From NCBI GenBank assembly GCA_022316685.1, contig JAKJHU010000076.1:2800001-2864000 (forward strand): 64,000 bases of DNA. The letters are read 5' to 3'. The number at the start of each line of letters is the position of its first letter. The stretch's first letter is position 1. A program made the position numbers and the translations under genes. Origin of the DNA: Progne subis subis. Taxonomy: Eukaryota; Chordata; Aves; Passeriformes; Hirundinidae. The notes below the pieces were generated by a model, which was not told the DNA's origin, did not search any database, and worked only from the letters and a program-made list of their open reading frames with translations. Positions 58,891 through 64,000 of the stretch are shown piece after piece.

Positions 58891-60542
58891 CTTCTAGAGC
58901 ATATACGGGCTTCTACCCAGCTACAGGCTCTCAGGGACCAATTCCCAAGTTCAAAAAAATAATTGCTCTCACTTTTGTGCAAAGTAGGGTCTCAGTCAGC
59001 TGGTATCTGCCCTTCATAAATACTTGTACATAAAATCTAACACAGAGGACTTGCCAGTTCAGGAATCTGGTAACAAGTTAAGATAAGCCTCAAAGTACAC
59101 TTGAGATCTAAACAGCTCCATTGTTTGGGGAGTGCTTTTTACTTTGAGGCCTACATCAAGTTTGACCAGCTCTTTGAAGTAGAACAGAAAAGATCTGGCT
59201 TGCTCAGTCACTCCAGAAATGGACATGATCTTTCACTATTATTTTTCACAGAAATTTTATAATCCTTCCTCCCTACTTCTACATACTGAAAAGAATCATA
59301 GGTGACCCAGAGATTCAGATAGAATTTCTTATAGAAACCTAAGAATGGCAAAAGCCATATATATACATACATATACGTATGAAGTATATATAATATACTC
59401 TAAATGAAAAATCTAATTTTTCTTTATTCTATATGCAAATAAAAGTTACTTTGAATAAACATCATATTAAGTTGTCACCATTCTGTAATAAAGCAAGAGT
59501 TTGAAGCTTGTTTTCTTTGTTTTTAAATATGCTTGCCTTTTTGTAGTGGAGAAGTGCATACAATACCTGTTGTTATTCTTATGTGGTTCCTTAAAAGTTT
59601 TCATAAAGACAACAGGTTACCAGTGAAATGTTATATCAGCTCATCAGGTTCCTCAGGTGCTCTTCTGCAAAGCTATGAAATAACAGTTCATCTCCTCCTT
59701 GGAGAAACCTAATACAAAATTTTCCATATACAATCACCTTAAAGTCTTCCCTCCCCCCTCTCCAGCTTCATATCCCACCCAACCCTTCAACTTCAGAAGA
59801 TTTTTTTAAAGAAAATAAAAATAAAGGAAAAAAGAAAATAAAAACAGCTTATAAAACAGCAAAGAAAATAAAGTTATTTTAATATATATAGAAAGAGAAC
59901 AAAATGAAACTTGAGGGAAAACTTACTGGCGTTACAGTTTATCCTGATACAGTCTAGATGGGGAAAAATAAATGAAAGATGAAATTGCATCCTTCAAGGT
60001 AACAGCTGCAGACATCCAAAAACAATCAGTCCACCCTTCCGGGGACAGACACACGCAAAGAGATGTGGCCATTTTATACTTATACACAGTCTGTACGAGT
60101 TCAGGAGTGGGTGTATATGTACAGTATATTCTATGTAAATATCTGTTACATAAATATATATATTTGTATATATATACATATGTATAGAGAAATATACCAA
60201 TATACATACATAGCCACATGTTGACGCAGAAAGTTCTTTTCTCTTTTATAGGAACCTACAAATCTAAGAGAATCTTCCACTCCAGACCATAAACTGATAT
60301 GAATTACAATTCAAAAATTTATAATTAAGGCATAAAAATCTCCCTCAAGACACAAGTCGCACTCAAGTGTCATTTTCTTTTTAGAGACCTTTAGCAATTT
60401 CTCCAAGAAGCTTGAAGCTCAAAGTGAACCTTTACACTTGGTTTCTTTTAAATTAATTTGTACTGTTATTGCATAAATACACCATCTGTCAACAGAGAAT
60501 ACCTGTAAGATCAGCCTGTGAGATTTTTGGTGCAATATTTAA
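58891..60542. other. Non-coding unique sequence with AT simple repeats
   Basis: No gene recognised. TA/CA-rich simple stretches lie at 59357-59400 and 60147-60212. Frames (up to 95 codons, 59932-60219) run through these simple repeats and so are low-complexity artefacts. Confidence 0.6.
60147..60212. repeat. (TA)n/(TACA)n simple repeat
   Basis: Alternating TA with GTATA, CATA and GAGAAATATACC interruptions. Ordinary degenerate microsatellite. Confidence 0.8.
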
Positions 60543-60658
60543 CCCTTTCCAGCTCTCCCAAAGACAGACCCTCTTTTCACTCCCCCAAAGCCAGCCCAAA
60601 ACACTTTTTAATATGTGCACAGACACATTTGACACTGTCTGCTCAGGTGAGGAAAGGG
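60543..60658. mobile_element. Putative piggyBac-type MITE, 116 bp
   Basis: The terminal sequences CCCTTTCC (60543-60550) and GGAAAGGG (60651-60658) are exact inverted repeats. Each is bordered on its outer side by TTAA (60539-60542 and 60659-60662), the target-site duplication produced by the piggyBac superfamily, whose ends commonly begin CCC or CCY. The interior codes for nothing, as expected of a non-autonomous copy. The whole arms TTAACCCTTTCC and GGAAAGGGTTAA are 12-base reverse complements. A pair of this length and spacing could arise about once by chance in a window of this size, so the TTAA/CCC arrangement carries most of the argument. No related copy was seen elsewhere in the window. 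Confidence 0.3.
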
Positions 60659-63486
60659 TTAATATACTGCCCAGTTGTGTCCTCTCATAAAATGGCCACT
60701 TGCAAACAGCTAACCGCACGAACGCCCAGCCCAGATTTCAGCTAGCTCTGAAGGAGGTTGGGAAATCTTTTTTGGGGGCTTGGCAGGGAGAATGGGGATT
60801 TCTTTCAAAGGTCCCCAGCCCTGCCAGTTCCTCAGAGCCCAATCTCATCTTGCTGCCTGAACGCTGAGGCTGCATGGGGCGTTTGTAACGTTCAGGGAGA
60901 AGATGAAATGGGCAGTGAAGTGGCAGAGCTGGGAACCTTTGATAGCCCTGCTTCATTCAGAGGTCACAGGCAAGGAAGGGACAAAGAGAGGCACAAGGAG
61001 AGAAAAATAGAGTTATGCCTGTGGAATCTAATAAATAGTAACTGAGGAGTCTCCACAAAGAAAGCAAGCTGAGGTAGGAGAGCCTAAGCTAGAGGGCCTC
61101 TGAGCATTGCTTCTCTCTTTTAATACACTAATGCTCAGCACATCTCAGGATATGATCCAAAAGAGGATCTTTCATTTATAAATGCCTGTTTACAGCCTTG
61201 TGAACATCCACTACTGTGGTGTCTAACATGGGCGAGAGCTTTCATATTAGTGCTATTACATATCTTGGGTTATGCTGACCATCTCTCGGGAAATCAAGGC
61301 CATGAAGAATAACACCATGCTAGTGGACATGTTGTCTGGACAACTAGAGCTTTAATCACCAGCAATGGTTGTATTTATTACAGAGATACGGCCCAGCAAG
61401 GGAAATTATATAGAATGGTAGAGAAATATAATGCAGTCTGCCTCTTAACTGGACCAATTTTATGTTTGCTCAGAGAGATGTAGGAAAATTATTTCAGCAG
61501 CTAAATGCACTTCTTAAAAAAATGAAGGAGGGGAAAGAAGAAGAGTCTATAAATAATAAGTAAAGAGTTGTAATGAGCAGGGACATACCAATCACAAGTT
61601 ACATAGCCAGAGAGTCTGTTTTCAAGCAGAACTTCTCCTGAGAAAATCTGGGTTTGGTTTTGTGCGATTAGGTTTGTCATGTGTCGTCAACCGCAACAGA
61701 AAAGTGGGAGCAAACAGCCCTGGAGCAACTGCTACGATCACCATACAGTGGTGGCTATATCCCTTTACAGGAGTTGGGTGGGGTAAAGGGAGCTCTGAAG
61801 TACATGCAGGGGAACTTCCCTCTCTGACCTGATGGAGAGTGACAGCAAGAGAGATACCCAAGTCTCACCACAGACAAGTGAGGTCAAGAGAGTTGCTACA
61901 GCTGGAACATGGGAATTTCTTATGGACTAAAGAGCAAATATGCTGGAAAGGGAAACATACATGGCTGGTCCTCTGCAACATTTATCAAAGAGACTAAAAT
62001 CACTCTTGTGTTATTGACGTCTCCAGAGTTTTGCAGGGTTATTTTTTCAAGTGATACCACAATAACTGTATGTCCTAGGGCTTGCCCTCAGGCTGAAACT
62101 CTACTCTAGATGGAGGGATAGGTGTTTCAAACTGAAAACCAGTGTAGCCCTTATATCTTGGTTGCAAGATTCCTATTTCAAAGAACGAGAGTCCAGGCCA
62201 CTGAGAGGGCTGCCCTAATAAGTACATGGCACTAGCACATCTCCAGACTGTGAGCACAAAGTCTGCAATGCCATGCGATTGGGATCCAGACAGAAACACC
62301 CGGGTGCATTCCAAAGGAGACAGCTCCCCATCCAGGTTTCCTCTAACTGGGTCAGTGGGGATCCTGTACAGCAGCTAAGAGAGGGCTTTTGCTTGCGCCG
62401 TTACACCAGCACCACCAAACCATCCACACTACCATCAAAGAACATGCACAGGTCCTTTTCTGTTGCCTTAATTTTGAGCCTTGCCCAAAGCAATCCAAAA
62501 ATTTTCCAACCATTAATACATGAAGTTGTTCTCTCCCTCTTAAATCAGTTTTTGAAAAGGAAGAAAACATTAATGTTCATGTAAACTAGTCCAACAGTAC
62601 AAGTCCAAAGCAGAGGAGATTTTTCCTGGTGGTGAGAGTGCAGGTGTAGTCTGGTCTTTGCACCCAAAACAGCAGCATCTGGTTAATTCAGATGCAATTA
62701 AAAAAACTCCTTGGGATTCCTCCTGCACGGTACCAGGGCAATAAAACTTCTGGTAATCATCATCTGGGACACTCAGCCCTGTTATCAGTATTTACTTCTG
62801 AGATAGGTTTTGGAGATGAGTATGCCTGAACAGCTGTAAATCCAGTCACTTGCCAGTTCAGCAATTGGATGAGGAATGTGGTGGATAGCAGGGAAGTGAA
62901 AATAGAGTCTGCTACTGTATGGATTAGATGGGAAGATCTTCTGCAGCTACTTTCTTTTCATTAATTGTCTAATGTAAACCAGAAGTTCCTTCCTTAGTGC
63001 TCAGATGAAAGGTTTTCCGGAGCATATCACCTGGAAAATGGGCCAAAGACACTCTCCTTCCAAAAGATTAAATAACTCAACTGCAGTTAGCTAACACAAG
63101 GGATCCATTGTTTGAATAGAGGTACCTTTAGAAGCAAACAGAGATCTGCAATTTAGGCCTGTGATTCTTAACATTTTTATCTTTTTTTTTTTTTTCTGTA
63201 AATAGTAATGTTTATTTGATGCTGCTAAGGCTTCAGGCTGTTAAATCCTTGAACCAAGGGAAAAAAAGTCACCTTTACTGTGTGAGGACAAAATGTTCTT
63301 TCCTTTGGATGAGCAGCCATATGTGGCTATGGAAGAGTACTTTAGGGCAAGTATAGGACAAAAAACATAGCCAGGGCCCAACTGTTTCTAAGCTCACTCG
63401 ACGTTATTTCCTATGGGAAAACCAGATAAAGTTCTGTGCACAATTATCCTATGTTATATTGAGGCTCTTTGCCGCTCTCCTTGCAG
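60659..63486. other. Non-coding sequence, mixed composition
   Basis: No gene recognised. 60700-61050 is G-rich with 8-bp inverted arms CCTGAACG (60856-60863) and CGTTCAGG (60889-60896). Frames of 72-103 codons occur on both strands around 60738-61045 and 62075-62584 and overlap one another; no domain is seen. T14 lies at 63182-63195. Confidence 0.55.
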
Positions 63487-63550
63487 TATTTTTATGTAGA
63501 AATGACAAAAGAAATTTTCCCTTTTGGATGGGCAGATGTGGCTCTGACAC
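63284..63550. repeat. Diverged direct repeat, two copies about 220 bp apart
   Basis: Copy 1 (63284-63332) and copy 2 (63505-63550) share GACAAAA, TTTTC or TTTCC, then TTTGGATG, GCAG, ATGTGGCT and TG in the same order. Copy 2 lacks a few bases between GCAG and ATGTGGCT. It looks like an old local duplication. It is the kind of match best settled by a self-alignment. Confidence 0.45.
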
Positions 63551-63579
63551 CCTTCAGGATTTATCTTAGGAAAAAATAG

Positions 63580-64000
63580 GTGAGAGAGATGATTACAATT
63601 CCTTAAATGATTGGAGGCAGGAAATATTTATCCTGGTCACCAGTGACCTGAAGATATGCCAGACCAGGAAGAAAAAAACACGAAATATTTTTTAATGAAA
63701 GTTAGTAAATCATTATAAACCTGCCACTTATCAATGGGAGGAAAAATGTGAACATGGATCTCCCTATCAGACCAGCCATTTCTTTCCCTTTCTGCACATC
63801 ATCTAGCATCAAAAATCATTCCCAAGCATGTTCCAAGATATGATTTGCTTAATTTCTCTCTCTCTCCTTCCACTCCAGACCCATTTGTTCAGAATCCTTC
63901 TCAACAGAAGTGAGGTATGTATCACATTTGGATTTCTATTCTTCACACAACAAAAACTCAAACTACTCAGTCATGCTGTCAACATGAAGATTTGCAGTGC
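63580..64000. other. Non-coding sequence to the window edge
   Basis: No gene or repeat recognised apart from a short (TC)n near 63857-63867. A polypyrimidine stretch at 63855-63880 could be part of a splice acceptor for an exon lying to the right, but nothing in the window confirms it. Confidence 0.55.

Noticed and set aside
59932..60219. 95-codon minus-strand frame
   Set aside because: Much of it is translated TA-rich microsatellite, giving repeated Y and I residues.
62075..62314. 79-codon minus-strand frame with a protein-like sequence
   Set aside because: No family recognised, no good splice sites or start context, and similar frames are expected by chance; left for a translated search.
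1..64000. Prokaryotic features, CRISPR arrays, operons or a multi-gene defence-like system
   Set aside because: No regularly spaced repeats, no long frames and no ribosome-binding-site organisation; the retroelement types mark the sequence as avian.

Overview
The window looks like nuclear DNA of a bird. The evidence is two antisense CR1 LINE fragments of the avian type (3493-4255 and about 14467-15745), avian-style endogenous-retrovirus LTRs (27666-28232, 54287-54715, a partial copy at 58745-58890 and a probable one at 55264-55513), few interspersed repeats otherwise, and AT-rich sequence with few CpGs. The LTR types recall those I know from passerines and other Neoaves. I cannot name the species.

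I find no protein-coding gene that I would defend. No open frame exceeds about 125 codons, neighbouring frames do not agree, and no known domain appears outside the retroelements. There is no rRNA, no credible tRNA and no CRISPR, operon or prokaryotic feature. The likeliest reading is a long intron or intergenic interval. By eye the plus strand often carries more C than G and more A than T over roughly the first 40 kb, as expected if a gene is transcribed on the minus strand. This has not been counted.

Layout. 1-14.5 kb: AT-rich unique sequence with a G-quadruplex-like run (2621), a CR1 (3.5-4.3 kb) and a T34/A26 homopolymer pair (7.95 and 8.78 kb). 14.5-15.7 kb: a second CR1 keeping its endonuclease region and 3' part but apparently lacking most of the reverse transcriptase. 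15.7-27.7 kb: unique sequence with a CpG/E-box block (17.55 kb), an imperfect tandem duplication (21.2 kb) and an exon-like frame (22.4 kb). 27.7-28.2 kb: a solo LTR on the minus strand. 28.2-38 kb: unique sequence with a probable ancient L3/CR1-like LINE relic (34.5-34.8 kb). 38-39.25 kb: a GC-richer patch with the longest open frames. 39.25-54.3 kb: unique sequence with a strong hairpin (39.54 kb), a palindrome (43.3 kb) and long A tracts. 54.3-55.9 kb: a cluster of LTR sequence. 56-64 kb: a CpG-bearing direct repeat (57.2 kb), an LTR relic (58.8 kb), a 116-bp TTAA-flanked inverted-repeat element (60.54 kb) and exon-like signals near the right end.

No undescribed multi-gene system is visible. 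The observations most worth a second look are the piggyBac-MITE-like element at 60543-60658, the CpG block with spaced octamers at 57.1-57.25 kb, the 12-bp hairpin at 39542-39571, the exon-like frames at 22397-22641 and 63487-63579, and the possible 21-nt microexon at 577-597. All are hypotheses from sequence alone.
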